DNA of 64,000 bases from Micromonospora terminaliae (GTDB lineage Bacteria; Actinomycetota; Actinomycetes; Mycobacteriales; Micromonosporaceae), in contig NZ_CP045309.1 in assembly GCF_009671205.1 (NCBI RefSeq), positions 4,278,001 to 4,342,000 of the forward strand, given 5' to 3'. Made by a program: the position numbers and the translations under genes. This document shows, one piece after another, positions 29,048 through 35,849 of this stretch. The notes beneath the pieces are model-generated. The model was not told the origin of the DNA. It saw only the letters and a list, made by a program, of their open reading frames with translations, and ran no database searches. Position 1 is the first letter of the stretch; each line of letters opens with the position of its first letter.

Positions 29048-29610
29048 CCCGCCCGCCCCTTCCGCGCCGGCGGCAGGAAGCCGCGGCGCCGCGCCTCACC
29101 GATCCAGCGGTGCACCGTGGGAATGGGCACCCCGGCTTCCTCGGCGATCATCGGCGCGACGGCTCGACTCTGCGCGACGCCCTCCCGGTACGCCTCGGCC
29201 ACGGCCCGGTAGAAGCCGTCCGGGTCCGTCCCGTCCGGCCTTGTCAGCCGTGGACGGCCGGACGGGGCAGGTTCCGCCGGCGCGGCCGTAGCGCTGGCCA
29301 GCGCCTTGCGGGCGGCGGCGGCAAGCGGCTCCATCACGTCCGGATCGATGCCTGGCGGCGGGACCATGTTGACAGTCGTGGTGATCGAGCCGATGGGGAA
29401 CCGCTTCAGCGTCGAGGAGTCGATCGGGTCGCCCACCAGCATCAAGGCGGTGATCTGTCTCCGGCCGCGGGGGTCTTCCTCAGCTCTGGCCAGCGCCAGG
29501 CAGTCGGCTACGTCGGCAGTCAGGGCGAACCACCCATCGGCCTGTACGGACTGCGCCAGCTCGCGTCGTCGGTGTTCGTCGTCAGTGAGAGTCACGGCGC
29601 CATCATGCAC
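29044..29610 (-). CDS. AICE regulator-like protein with C-terminal helix-turn-helix
   Basis: A 188-residue protein of unrecognised family. The C-terminal EEAGVPIPTVHRWIGEARRR has the spacing of a helix-turn-helix in which VPIPTVHRWI is the recognition part, followed by a basic end. The first 90 residues are mixed and contain SITTTVNMVPPPGID. It is coupled to int and divergent from the excisionase operon, a position usually held by a regulator or recombination accessory factor. Start at GTG 29610; GTG 29595 is also possible. Confidence 0.65.
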   Translation of the reverse strand: MHDGAVTLTDDEHRRRELAQSVQADGWFALTADVADCLALARAEEDPRGRRQITALMLVGDPIDSSTLKRFPIGSITTTVNMVPPPGIDPDVMEPLAAAARKALASATAAPAEPAPSGRPRLTRPDGTDPDGFYRAVAEAYREGVAQSRAVAPMIAEEAGVPIPTVHRWIGEARRRGFLPPARKGRAG

Positions 29611-29757
29611 CGTGATCGGTTAACCGCGCAACACTCGGCGAACTACCGCGACTTGCGCGCGACTTGCGCGGACCGCAGCGGCGTGCTACTCCTATGGCTG
29701 ACCGATAATTCCGCGCATCCTGATCGGTGAGGATGCGGCAAACCTCGGAGGTAAGCC
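29611..29757. promoter_or_regulatory. Divergent control region of the AICE
   Basis: This 147-bp gap separates the leftward regulator-int pair from the rightward excisionase operon. It contains a 10-bp palindrome CGGTTAACCG (29617-29626) that overlaps the expected -10 position of the leftward gene, a tandem 11-bp repeat GACTTGCGCGC/GACTTGCGCGG (29650-29671), a GATAAT hexamer (29704-29709) as a rightward -10 candidate, TGATCGGT at 29613 and 29721, and a hairpin CGCATCC...GGATGCG (29714-29737). GGAGG before GTG 29758 is the ribosome-binding site. This is the likely switch between integrated and excised states. Confidence 0.6.
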
Positions 29758-29961
29758 GTGGAACGGGCCACCAGCGCCTTGATGCTGACGGTCGAGGAGG
29801 CCGCCCAGCAGTTGCGGATCGGCCGAACGCAGATGTTCGCCCTCATCAAGTCTCAGCAGGTCAGCTCGGTGAAGATCGGCCGCAGTCGCCGCGTGCCGCG
29901 TGCCGCCCTCGACACCTACGTAGAGCAGCTCGGCGACGAGCAACACGGAGCCGCCGCGTGA
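29758..29961 (+). CDS. xis: Excisionase / helix-turn-helix DNA-binding protein (HTH_17, MerR-like)
   Basis: A 67-residue winged-helix protein: LMLTVEEAAQQLRIGRTQMF is the excisionase-family recognition helix region, then VKIGRSRRVPRAALDTYVEQ. Such proteins bend att DNA and direct integrase toward excision. GTG 29758 has GGAGGTAAGCC upstream. The stop overlaps the HNH gene start (GTGA, 29958-29961). First gene of the rightward operon. Confidence 0.88.
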   Translation: MERATSALMLTVEEAAQQLRIGRTQMFALIKSQQVSSVKIGRSRRVPRAALDTYVEQLGDEQHGAAA

Positions 29962-30419
29962 CTTCCCTTGGCACCCTTGTCGCTCTGCTGCCCGAGGTGC
30001 TGCCGCTCGACGTACGCGAGGCGATCGACCGTTGCGCAGCCTGCCAGCACCCCGGCGAGCTCCATTTCGTGCCGGCGCGCCGGCCGTGGCGCTGCACCTA
30101 CTGCAACTGCCCGGGGGTTCAGCATCGCGCCCTCGCGGAGTACGCCGAGCGGCGTTCGAACGTCCGGCGAGTCTCGCTTCCCGCCTCGCTGCGCGCCCGG
30201 GTCATCGCCCGGGATGGGATGCGCTGCCGGTACTGCGACCGCCGAGTGCACCTCCGGCGCAGTGGTCCGGGCCGCCTCCACATCGACCACGTCGAGCCGT
30301 ACTCGCTGGTTCGGCGGCACACCCTCGACAACCTCGTCGTGAGCTGCCAGCGCTGCAACCTCTCGAAGGGCGCAGATCCGCTCGTCAAGCCGCGACCCCT
30401 GCCATTGGAGGCGGCCTGA
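29958..30419 (+). CDS. HNH endonuclease
   Basis: A 153-residue nuclease-like protein. CRYCDRRV ... HIDHVEPYSLV ... NLVVSCQRCNLSKG is a classic zinc-bound HNH module (His-Asp-His plus Asn and four cysteines). An additional pair of CxxC motifs lies N-terminal (CAAC, CTYC). Its role in the element is unknown; homing-like or phage-packaging nucleases share the fold. Coupled to xis by a 4-bp overlap. Confidence 0.88.
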   Translation: MTSLGTLVALLPEVLPLDVREAIDRCAACQHPGELHFVPARRPWRCTYCNCPGVQHRALAEYAERRSNVRRVSLPASLRARVIARDGMRCRYCDRRVHLRRSGPGRLHIDHVEPYSLVRRHTLDNLVVSCQRCNLSKGADPLVKPRPLPLEAA

Positions 30420-30420
30420 G

Positions 30421-30735
30421 ATGCCCCAGACGCGACAAAGCCCGGGGGTGGGATCCCGGGCTTCATCAGAGGTCATGTCGGCGACCAGGACCAGCGTAGC
30501 GGCACTGGACGAACTTCCGCACGCCCGCGCCTACGCCGGGCCGCCGTGTCGAGGCCGCGGCCTGTGGGCCGTCACCGTCCTGACGTGCCCCTGGTGCACC
30601 GGAATGCACCACCACCGCGTCGGCCAGGCCGGGCAGCTGCTCTCCAACCGCATCACGAAATGCTGCCCGGTCACCGGTCGGTGGTACCGGCTCGGCCCCG
30701 TCCAGCGTCGCAAGCAGGCAAGGAGCCACGCGTGA
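30421..30735 (+). CDS. AICE hypothetical protein with CxxC-H zinc-like motif
   Basis: A 104-residue protein of unknown family. The C-terminal half has VLTCPWCTGMHHHRVGQ and a later Cys pair (KCCPVTGRW), suggesting a small zinc-binding module. ATG 30421 follows the HNH stop by one base and has GGAGG 9-10 nt upstream; ATG 30475 is a shorter alternative. A perfect 9-bp hairpin falls inside the first 15 codons of the longer form. The stop overlaps the replication gene start (GTGA). Confidence 0.6.
   Translation: MPQTRQSPGVGSRASSEVMSATRTSVAALDELPHARAYAGPPCRGRGLWAVTVLTCPWCTGMHHHRVGQAGQLLSNRITKCCPVTGRWYRLGPVQRRKQARSHA
30438..30463 (+). terminator. Hairpin near the start of the AICE operon
   Basis: AAGCCCGGG (30438-30446) pairs with CCCGGGCTT (30455-30463) around an 8-nt loop. 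It has the form of a phage-type terminator and lies upstream of the replication gene, where it could attenuate the operon. Confidence 0.45.
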
Positions 30736-33188
30736 CCCCCGCCATCGACCGCATCATCGACGCGCTGCGCGACGCCACCGGCCTGGTTCGCCAGTCCGGC
30801 GGCCAGTGGCAGGCGCGATGCCCGGCGCACGAGGACCGGAACCCGAGCCTGTCCGTGCGGCCGATCGAGGGGTCGGTGCTGCTGCACTGCCACGCCGGCT
30901 GCGACACGCTCGACGTGCTGGCCGCCATCAACATGACGCCGCGCGACCTGTACGACGAGCCGAGCGGCAATGAGTTGGCTCGCTACCAGTACACCGACGC
31001 CACTGGCCGTCCCACCCGGACCGTGCACCGGCTCGACGGCAAGCGGTTCACGCAGTCCGGTGACAAGCGGGTCTGCCAGCTGTACCGGCTGCCCAAGGTG
31101 GTCGAGGCCGTCACGTTCGGCCGCACCATCTATCTGGTCGAGGGCGAGAAGGACGTGCACGCCATCGAATCGCTGGGCGAGGTCGCCACCACTGGCCCGC
31201 AGGGTGCGGAGAACTTCGGCAAGGTCGACGTCTCCCCGCTCAAGGGTGCCCGGGTCGTGGCCATTGTCGACCGGGACGCCGCCGGCGAGAAGTGGGCGGC
31301 GCTGGTCCGCCAGCGCCTCGCCGGGTACGCCGCCGAGTTGACGCTCGTCGAGGCCGCCGAGGGCAAGGACGCCGCTGACCACATCGCCAGCGGCCGGACC
31401 CTCGCCGAGCTGGTCGAGCGGCCTGAGCCCGACCCTGCCGGCCAGTGGGACGACCCGCTGCCGCTGGGCTGGCAGGCCGACCTGCCGCCGTTCCCTATCG
31501 ACGCCCTACCCCCAACCCTGGCCCGGTTCGTCCGCGGCCTGGCGCTCGAGGTGCAGACGCCGGCGGATCTGCCCGGGTCGGTGGTGCTCGGCATCCTCGC
31601 CGCCTGCGTCGGTGGCCGGGTCGTCGTCGTGGTGCGTCGAGGCTGGCACGAGCCGACGAACCTGTTCGTCGTGCCGGTCATGCCGCCCGGCTCCCGCAAG
31701 AGCGCCGTCATCGCCGTGTGCCGCCGACCGCTGACCGAGGCCGAGATGGCCCTCGCCGAGCGGGTCGCGCAGGTCATCATCGACCGGCGCACCGAGCGGG
31801 AGATCCGCGAGCAGTACGCCGACGCGGCGAAGCGGGTTGCGGCCAAGGACGGCGACCCCGTAAAGATCATGGAGGCGCAGGAAGCCGTACGAGCCGCCGA
31901 GCAGGTCACCGTTCCGTCGTGGCCCCGGTTGAGCGCCAGCGACGCCACCCCGGAAGCCCTCATCACGCTGCTGGCCAACCAGGGCGGTCGCATCGCCGCC
32001 ATCTCCGCTGAGGCGGGCATCTTCACTGCGCTGACCGGCCGCTACAGCAAGACGCCCAACCTCGACCCGATCCTGATGGCCCACGCCGGTGACGCGATCC
32101 TCGTCGACCGACGCGGCCGGGAACCGGAGCGGGTCGACGCCCCGGCGCTGACGCTGGTCGCGTCCATCCAGCCGTTCGCGCTGCGCGAGATGGTCGAGCG
32201 GCCCGACTTCGGCGGCCGGGGCGTGCTCGCCCGGATCCTCTGGGCGCTGCCCGTCGACAACACCGGCCACCGGGACGTCGAGCCGCCGGAGATGCCCGAG
32301 CGGGACCGAGAGGCGTACCAGGCCCTCATCTACGACCTGGCGCTGTCCATGGCCGAGCGGGACGCCCCCGCCCTGGTCGTGCTCAGCGAGGCGGCCCGGA
32401 AGGTGCACCTGGAGTACCACCGCACCGTCGAGCGTCGCCTGCGCCGCGGCGGTGAACTCGGCGCCGACCTGGTCCGCGAGTGGGGATCCAAGTTGGCCGG
32501 TGCTGTCGCCCGCATCGCCGGGTGCCTGCACGCCGCGAGCGCGCCGCTCGGCGATCCCATCAGCGAGGCCACCATGCGTGCCGCCGTCGAGCTCGGCGAC
32601 TACTACCAGGCTCACGCCGTCGCGGCCCTCGCCCCCGGTGGCGACGACAAGGAGACGAGCAACGCCCGGCTGCTGCTGGCCTGGCTGATCGACCGGGGGC
32701 TCACGCGATTCAAGCTGCGCGACCTCCAGCGCACCGGGCCCAAGTCGCTGCGTAAGGCACCCGACGCCCGGCCGGTCCTCGACGACCTGACCGAGAAGGG
32801 CTGGATCCGCGAGCACCAAGACGGCGGGTGGGAGGTGCACCCGCACGCCGGCCGACTGCTGAAGGCGGGCGACACGGGCGACAGGGGCGACAACCCGAGC
32901 GTTTCCGCAGGTCAGAGCCTGCCGCACCCTGTCGCCCCCGCTGTCGCCCCGGCGGGCGACACGGGCGACAACATCGCCCCGGACGCATGGTCTGTCGCCC
33001 GTGTCGCCCCGGCGGGCGACAACCCGGGCGACACCTCGCCGCACCCGCTGAGCAGCGGAAACGCCGAACTTGTCGCCCCTGTCGCCCCTGTCGCCCCGCT
33101 CTGGCCGGACACCGACGACACCTGCCCCTCCTGCCGCTGGCCGCTCGACTCCAGCGCGCACTACCAGAACTGCGAGGCCACCCGATGA
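30732..33188 (+). CDS. AICE replication protein: zinc finger, TOPRIM primase-like and DUF3987 domains
   Basis: An 818-residue protein. A CHC2-type zinc finger (C30, H33, C53, C57 in RCPAHEDRN and HCHAGC) leads, then a TOPRIM domain with IYLVEGEKD (about 130) and VAIVDRDAAGE (about 175), then a DUF3987/YfjI-like domain (about 250-640) with a P-loop-like PPGSRKS at 318-324. A winged-helix-like segment (about 655-700) is followed by a repetitive Gly-Asp and Val-Ala-Pro linker (712-788) and a final CPSC...H...C zinc motif. The primase-helicase design and position argue for replication initiation of the excised element. The linker DNA is an octamer array. GTG 30732 has AGGAG upstream. Confidence 0.8.
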   Translation: MTPAIDRIIDALRDATGLVRQSGGQWQARCPAHEDRNPSLSVRPIEGSVLLHCHAGCDTLDVLAAINMTPRDLYDEPSGNELARYQYTDATGRPTRTVHRLDGKRFTQSGDKRVCQLYRLPKVVEAVTFGRTIYLVEGEKDVHAIESLGEVATTGPQGAENFGKVDVSPLKGARVVAIVDRDAAGEKWAALVRQRLAGYAAELTLVEAAEGKDAADHIASGRTLAELVERPEPDPAGQWDDPLPLGWQADLPPFPIDALPPTLARFVRGLALEVQTPADLPGSVVLGILAACVGGRVVVVVRRGWHEPTNLFVVPVMPPGSRKSAVIAVCRRPLTEAEMALAERVAQVIIDRRTEREIREQYADAAKRVAAKDGDPVKIMEAQEAVRAAEQVTVPSWPRLSASDATPEALITLLANQGGRIAAISAEAGIFTALTGRYSKTPNLDPILMAHAGDAILVDRRGREPERVDAPALTLVASIQPFALREMVERPDFGGRGVLARILWALPVDNTGHRDVEPPEMPERDREAYQALIYDLALSMAERDAPALVVLSEAARKVHLEYHRTVERRLRRGGELGADLVREWGSKLAGAVARIAGCLHAASAPLGDPISEATMRAAVELGDYYQAHAVAALAPGGDDKETSNARLLLAWLIDRGLTRFKLRDLQRTGPKSLRKAPDARPVLDDLTEKGWIREHQDGGWEVHPHAGRLLKAGDTGDRGDNPSVSAGQSLPHPVAPAVAPAGDTGDNIAPDAWSVARVAPAGDNPGDTSPHPLSSGNAELVAPVAPVAPLWPDTDDTCPSCRWPLDSSAHYQNCEATR
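32867..33096. repeat. Iteron-like array of GGGCGACA octamers (candidate replication origin)
   Basis: The exact octamer GGGCGACA occurs seven times on the plus strand (32867, 32876, 32885, 32954, 32963, 33014, 33026) and its complement TGTCGCCC seven times (32930, 32942, 32993, 33002, 33071, 33080, 33089). Spacings within clusters are mostly 9 or 12 bp. The array occupies the 3' end of the replication gene. Clustered iterons in or beside rep are typical of plasmid and AICE origins. Confidence 0.6.
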
Positions 33189-33520
33189 CGTCCACTACCA
33201 ACGCCGCTCCCTCCTGCTGCGGTGTCCGGCTCCCCGGCGCTGCCGGTGCTTTGCTGGTGAACGCCTGCCAGCTCTGCCCGAGCTCGCCCACCTACTGGCG
33301 CAACCGGCCACCGAGCCCGGCCCCGACCGGGCAGGCCACCCCGACAGCCACCGCCCTGCCGGAGCGCACCGGCGGTCTGGTCTGGTCCGGCCACGCCACC
33401 GGCGACCCGATGCCCTGCCGGCTCTGCGGTCGCCCCGCACTCATGCGCGACGCCGAGGGGCGCCCCTGTCACAAGGTCTGCGCAGAGCAGGCCACGCAGA
33501 CCCCGGAGGCCGACCGATGA
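33185..33520 (+). CDS. AICE hypothetical protein, zinc-ribbon-like
   Basis: A 111-residue protein, unrecognised. It is rich in Pro and Thr and ends with MPCRLCGRPALMRDAEGRPC and HKVC, an arrangement of CxxC and C/HxxxC that suggests one zinc ribbon; another CC/CxxC group lies near the N-terminus. The ATG overlaps the replication gene stop (ATGA), and the stop overlaps the next start, so it belongs to the same polycistron. Confidence 0.65.
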   Translation: MTSTTNAAPSCCGVRLPGAAGALLVNACQLCPSSPTYWRNRPPSPAPTGQATPTATALPERTGGLVWSGHATGDPMPCRLCGRPALMRDAEGRPCHKVCAEQATQTPEADR

Positions 33521-34152
33521 CCCCCGCCCTGGTGCTGGAGCGGCTCATGCTCCACCCGTCCTACGACCAGTTCGTCCAGCGAGCCCGACAGGTCGCCCCC
33601 GTCGCGCTGCTCGACCAGGCCGACGCCGCCGCCACCGACGCCCACCGGATCCTCGCCGACGTCGCCGTCCGGCTGTCCGACAACCCGGCCCGGCCCACCA
33701 CCGCCGGCGACCTGCCCGGCTGGCTGCGGCTGTCCCTGCTGGACACCCTCACCGCGTTCGCCGACGGCTGGGCGACAACCTGCCGGCACAACCCGGCAGC
33801 GGACCGACCGAGCCCCGTCGTGGGCGCCGCATGGAAGCCGCACACGGTGGTCTGCCCGACCTGCATCCACCTGCTCAGCCTCAAGCACAACCCGGACGCC
33901 GACGCCCTCTGCGACGGCTGCGGCCACCGCTGCGCCGGACCCGAGCACGGCGACGGCATCTACCCCGGCATGGTCCAACTCGGGCCGCTGCTCTACCAGT
34001 ACGGCACGTGCGGAGGGTGCCGGCCGGAGGTCGCCGGAAATGGCCCGCTGAGAGCCACGCAGACGGCCGAACAGGACCGGCCGAGGGGTACGGGAAGGGT
34101 CAAGCCGCGAGGCTCACGCGGACGCAGCCGCGGGCGAGGGGGTCGCGCGTGA
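33517..34152 (+). CDS. AICE hypothetical protein with CxxC zinc ribbon
   Basis: A 211-residue protein of unknown family. The N-terminal 110 residues look helical (VLERLMLHPSYDQFVQRARQ). VVCPTCIHLL followed by CDGCGHRC forms a four-cysteine ribbon, and YGTCGGCRPE adds a further pair. The tail is strongly basic (RGSRGRSRGRGG), fitting nucleic-acid binding. Overlaps by 4 bp with both neighbours. Confidence 0.68.
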   Translation: MTPALVLERLMLHPSYDQFVQRARQVAPVALLDQADAAATDAHRILADVAVRLSDNPARPTTAGDLPGWLRLSLLDTLTAFADGWATTCRHNPAADRPSPVVGAAWKPHTVVCPTCIHLLSLKHNPDADALCDGCGHRCAGPEHGDGIYPGMVQLGPLLYQYGTCGGCRPEVAGNGPLRATQTAEQDRPRGTGRVKPRGSRGRSRGRGGRA

Positions 34153-34418
34153 AGCCCCGGCCCCCGCGCTACGACTTCCCCGACCGGATGCGCGGCGTCT
34201 CCAGCGCCGAGCGCGAACTCAACCGGCTCGAACGGTCCATGTCCGTGGCCTACGACCGACGCGACAAGTTCGCCCTGGACTACCTCACCCGCCGGCACCA
34301 GCGAGCCACCCGAGCCCTCGCCGTGCTACGCGCCCAACAGACCTTCACCGAGCAAGAAAGCCCCGCACGAGACGCGGCACCAGCCGCGGCCGGGGCCGAC
34401 GAAAGGACCACGCCATGA
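34149..34418 (+). CDS. AICE small charged hypothetical protein
   Basis: An 89-residue protein, GTG start inside the previous stop. It is predicted to be mostly helical (SAERELNRLERSMSVAYDRR) with high Arg and Glu content and no cysteine. No family recognised. Tight 4-bp overlaps on both sides show cotranscription with the replication genes. Confidence 0.62.
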   Translation: MKPRPPRYDFPDRMRGVSSAERELNRLERSMSVAYDRRDKFALDYLTRRHQRATRALAVLRAQQTFTEQESPARDAAPAAAGADERTTP

Positions 34419-34615
34419 CCGACGAGTACCGCGAGTACGTCCGCAAGCTGTTCGGCGACCCCGCGCCCGAGCCGGACCCCGAACCGGCCGAACCCAACCG
34501 CGGCAACCACGTACCCCGCGAGGGCAGCACCCCGGACAACAAGCCGACCGGCGACGAGGCGACCCGCCAATGGGTGCGCGACCTGTTCGACCACTCCGGA
34601 GTGCCGGGGTGGTAA
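34415..34615 (+). CDS. AICE small acidic hypothetical protein
   Basis: A 66-residue protein (MTDEYREYVRKLFGDPAPEP...). Two similar short helices, YVRKLFGD near the start and QWVRDLFDHSG at the end, flank a disordered Pro/Glu-rich middle, a small internal duplication. Function unknown. Start overlaps the previous stop (ATGA). Confidence 0.6.
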   Translation: MTDEYREYVRKLFGDPAPEPDPEPAEPNRGNHVPREGSTPDNKPTGDEATRQWVRDLFDHSGVPGW

Positions 34616-34662
34616 CCGCCGCCGACCAGACCCACGACCACCTACCGAAGGAGCAAGCCAGC

Positions 34663-35427
34663 ATGTACGCCGACGACACGATGGTCTCCGCGACCGTCCA
34701 GCAGATCCGCCAGAACTACCCCCGCTTCGGCCTCCAGCTGCCCGAGGGCATGGCCGACGACCTCGCCCAGCTCGACGCGCGGAAGGACGAGCCGCAGTTC
34801 GCCGCCGACCCGGCCGCGCTGCGTGCCGCCGTGGCCGCCGCTCGCGACGCCGGACAGGACCCGGCCACCGACGAGACTGTCCGCACCGAGCTGGCCCGCC
34901 AGCAGCTCGCCTCCCTCAACCTCGGGCAGCTGCCCGACGGGCGTGCCGGGCAGCGCCTCGCCGACGTGCTGCACAAGCACACGCCCGCGATCCTCGCCGA
35001 CCTCGCCCAGGTCGTCGAGCAGGGCGACGCCGTGCTGGCCCGAGCGCGGAAGGCCGGTGTTAACCCCGCCGAGGCTTACGTGAACGGAGCCGGCCAGCGG
35101 GTGGAGCTGTGGGAGAAGGGGCAGGAAGCCCTCACCCGCATCACCCACGCGGCGAAGATTTGGGGGCTGCTCGTCGCCGCCTTCCGCCTCGCCGAGCGGG
35201 ATCCGCGCCGCCGGGCGCTGGCCCTCGCCGACCTCACCCCCGAGCAGCTGTTCGCTCTCGACGGGCGCGACGTGATCGCGGCAGCCCGCGCTGGGCACCC
35301 GCTCTCGCTGGCCACCCCGGAGGAGTACACGCAGCGCTGCCGGCGCATCGACCAGCACCTGGCCGAGCAGGAAGCGCGACGGGAACGCGAGCTGCACACC
35401 GGACGGCGCGAGGTCACGGCCGCCTAG
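34663..35427 (+). CDS. AICE hypothetical protein
   Basis: A 254-residue soluble, largely helical protein (MYADDTMVSATVQQIRQNYP...). No known domain or catalytic motif is visible; there are no cysteines forming a zinc site. ATG 34663 has AAGGAG 10 nt upstream. It is the last gene before a strong terminator hairpin, so it closes the replication operon. Confidence 0.7.
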   Translation: MYADDTMVSATVQQIRQNYPRFGLQLPEGMADDLAQLDARKDEPQFAADPAALRAAVAAARDAGQDPATDETVRTELARQQLASLNLGQLPDGRAGQRLADVLHKHTPAILADLAQVVEQGDAVLARARKAGVNPAEAYVNGAGQRVELWEKGQEALTRITHAAKIWGLLVAAFRLAERDPRRRALALADLTPEQLFALDGRDVIAAARAGHPLSLATPEEYTQRCRRIDQHLAEQEARRERELHTGRREVTAA

Positions 35428-35433
35428 CCCGAT

Positions 35434-35460
35434 GGGGGTGGGGGAGGTCCCCCCACCCCC
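35434..35460 (+). terminator. Strong G/C hairpin ending the replication operon
   Basis: GGGGGTGGGGG (35434-35444) pairs exactly with 35450-35460, an 11-bp stem and 5-nt loop, 7 bp after the stop of the last gene. CCTTTGCAC follows shortly after. Confidence 0.7.
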
Positions 35461-35565
35461 GCCCGCCTTTGCACTTCCCGGCTTAGGCGGCATCTCTCTC
35501 CGCCAGAACCACAGATCGGACAGGAAGCCCCAAGGTGGGCCGGAACATCCCAAGGAGGTGCCGCT

Positions 35566-35808
35566 ATGGCGGACCTGATGAGCATCACCGAGGCTGCCGA
35601 GAGCGGCGACATGCGCGCGCTTCTGGTCGCGTTGCGTGGCCGCCTCGCCGCAGCGGTCGACAACCCGACCACCTCGGCGCGCGACCTGACTGCGCTCTCC
35701 CGGCTCCTACGCGAGATCGTGCAGGAGATCGAGCATCTCGACGCCCGCGAACCGCGGCGCCTGGCGTTGGTGCCGTCGGACAGAGTCTTCGACGCCTCCG
35801 CTCTGTGA
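35566..35808 (+). CDS. Small phage-type protein (possibly terminase small-subunit-like)
   Basis: An 80-residue helical protein: SITEAAESGDMRALLVALRG, then LAALS-type repeats DLTALSRLLREIVQEIEHLD. Short proteins of this look occur near terminase genes of actinophages, but the match is weak. GGAGGTGCC lies upstream of ATG 35566. It follows the terminator, so it begins a new transcription unit with the tail-like gene. Confidence 0.5.
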   Translation: MADLMSITEAAESGDMRALLVALRGRLAAAVDNPTTSARDLTALSRLLREIVQEIEHLDAREPRRLALVPSDRVFDASAL

Positions 35809-35849
35809 GCTGGCCTCCCACCATCGAATCGAGAGCAAGGAGCAGGCAC

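Noticed and set aside
32867..33096. CRISPR array
   Set aside because: Octamers are far too short, occur in both orientations, and lie within a coding frame; no spacer-repeat pattern.
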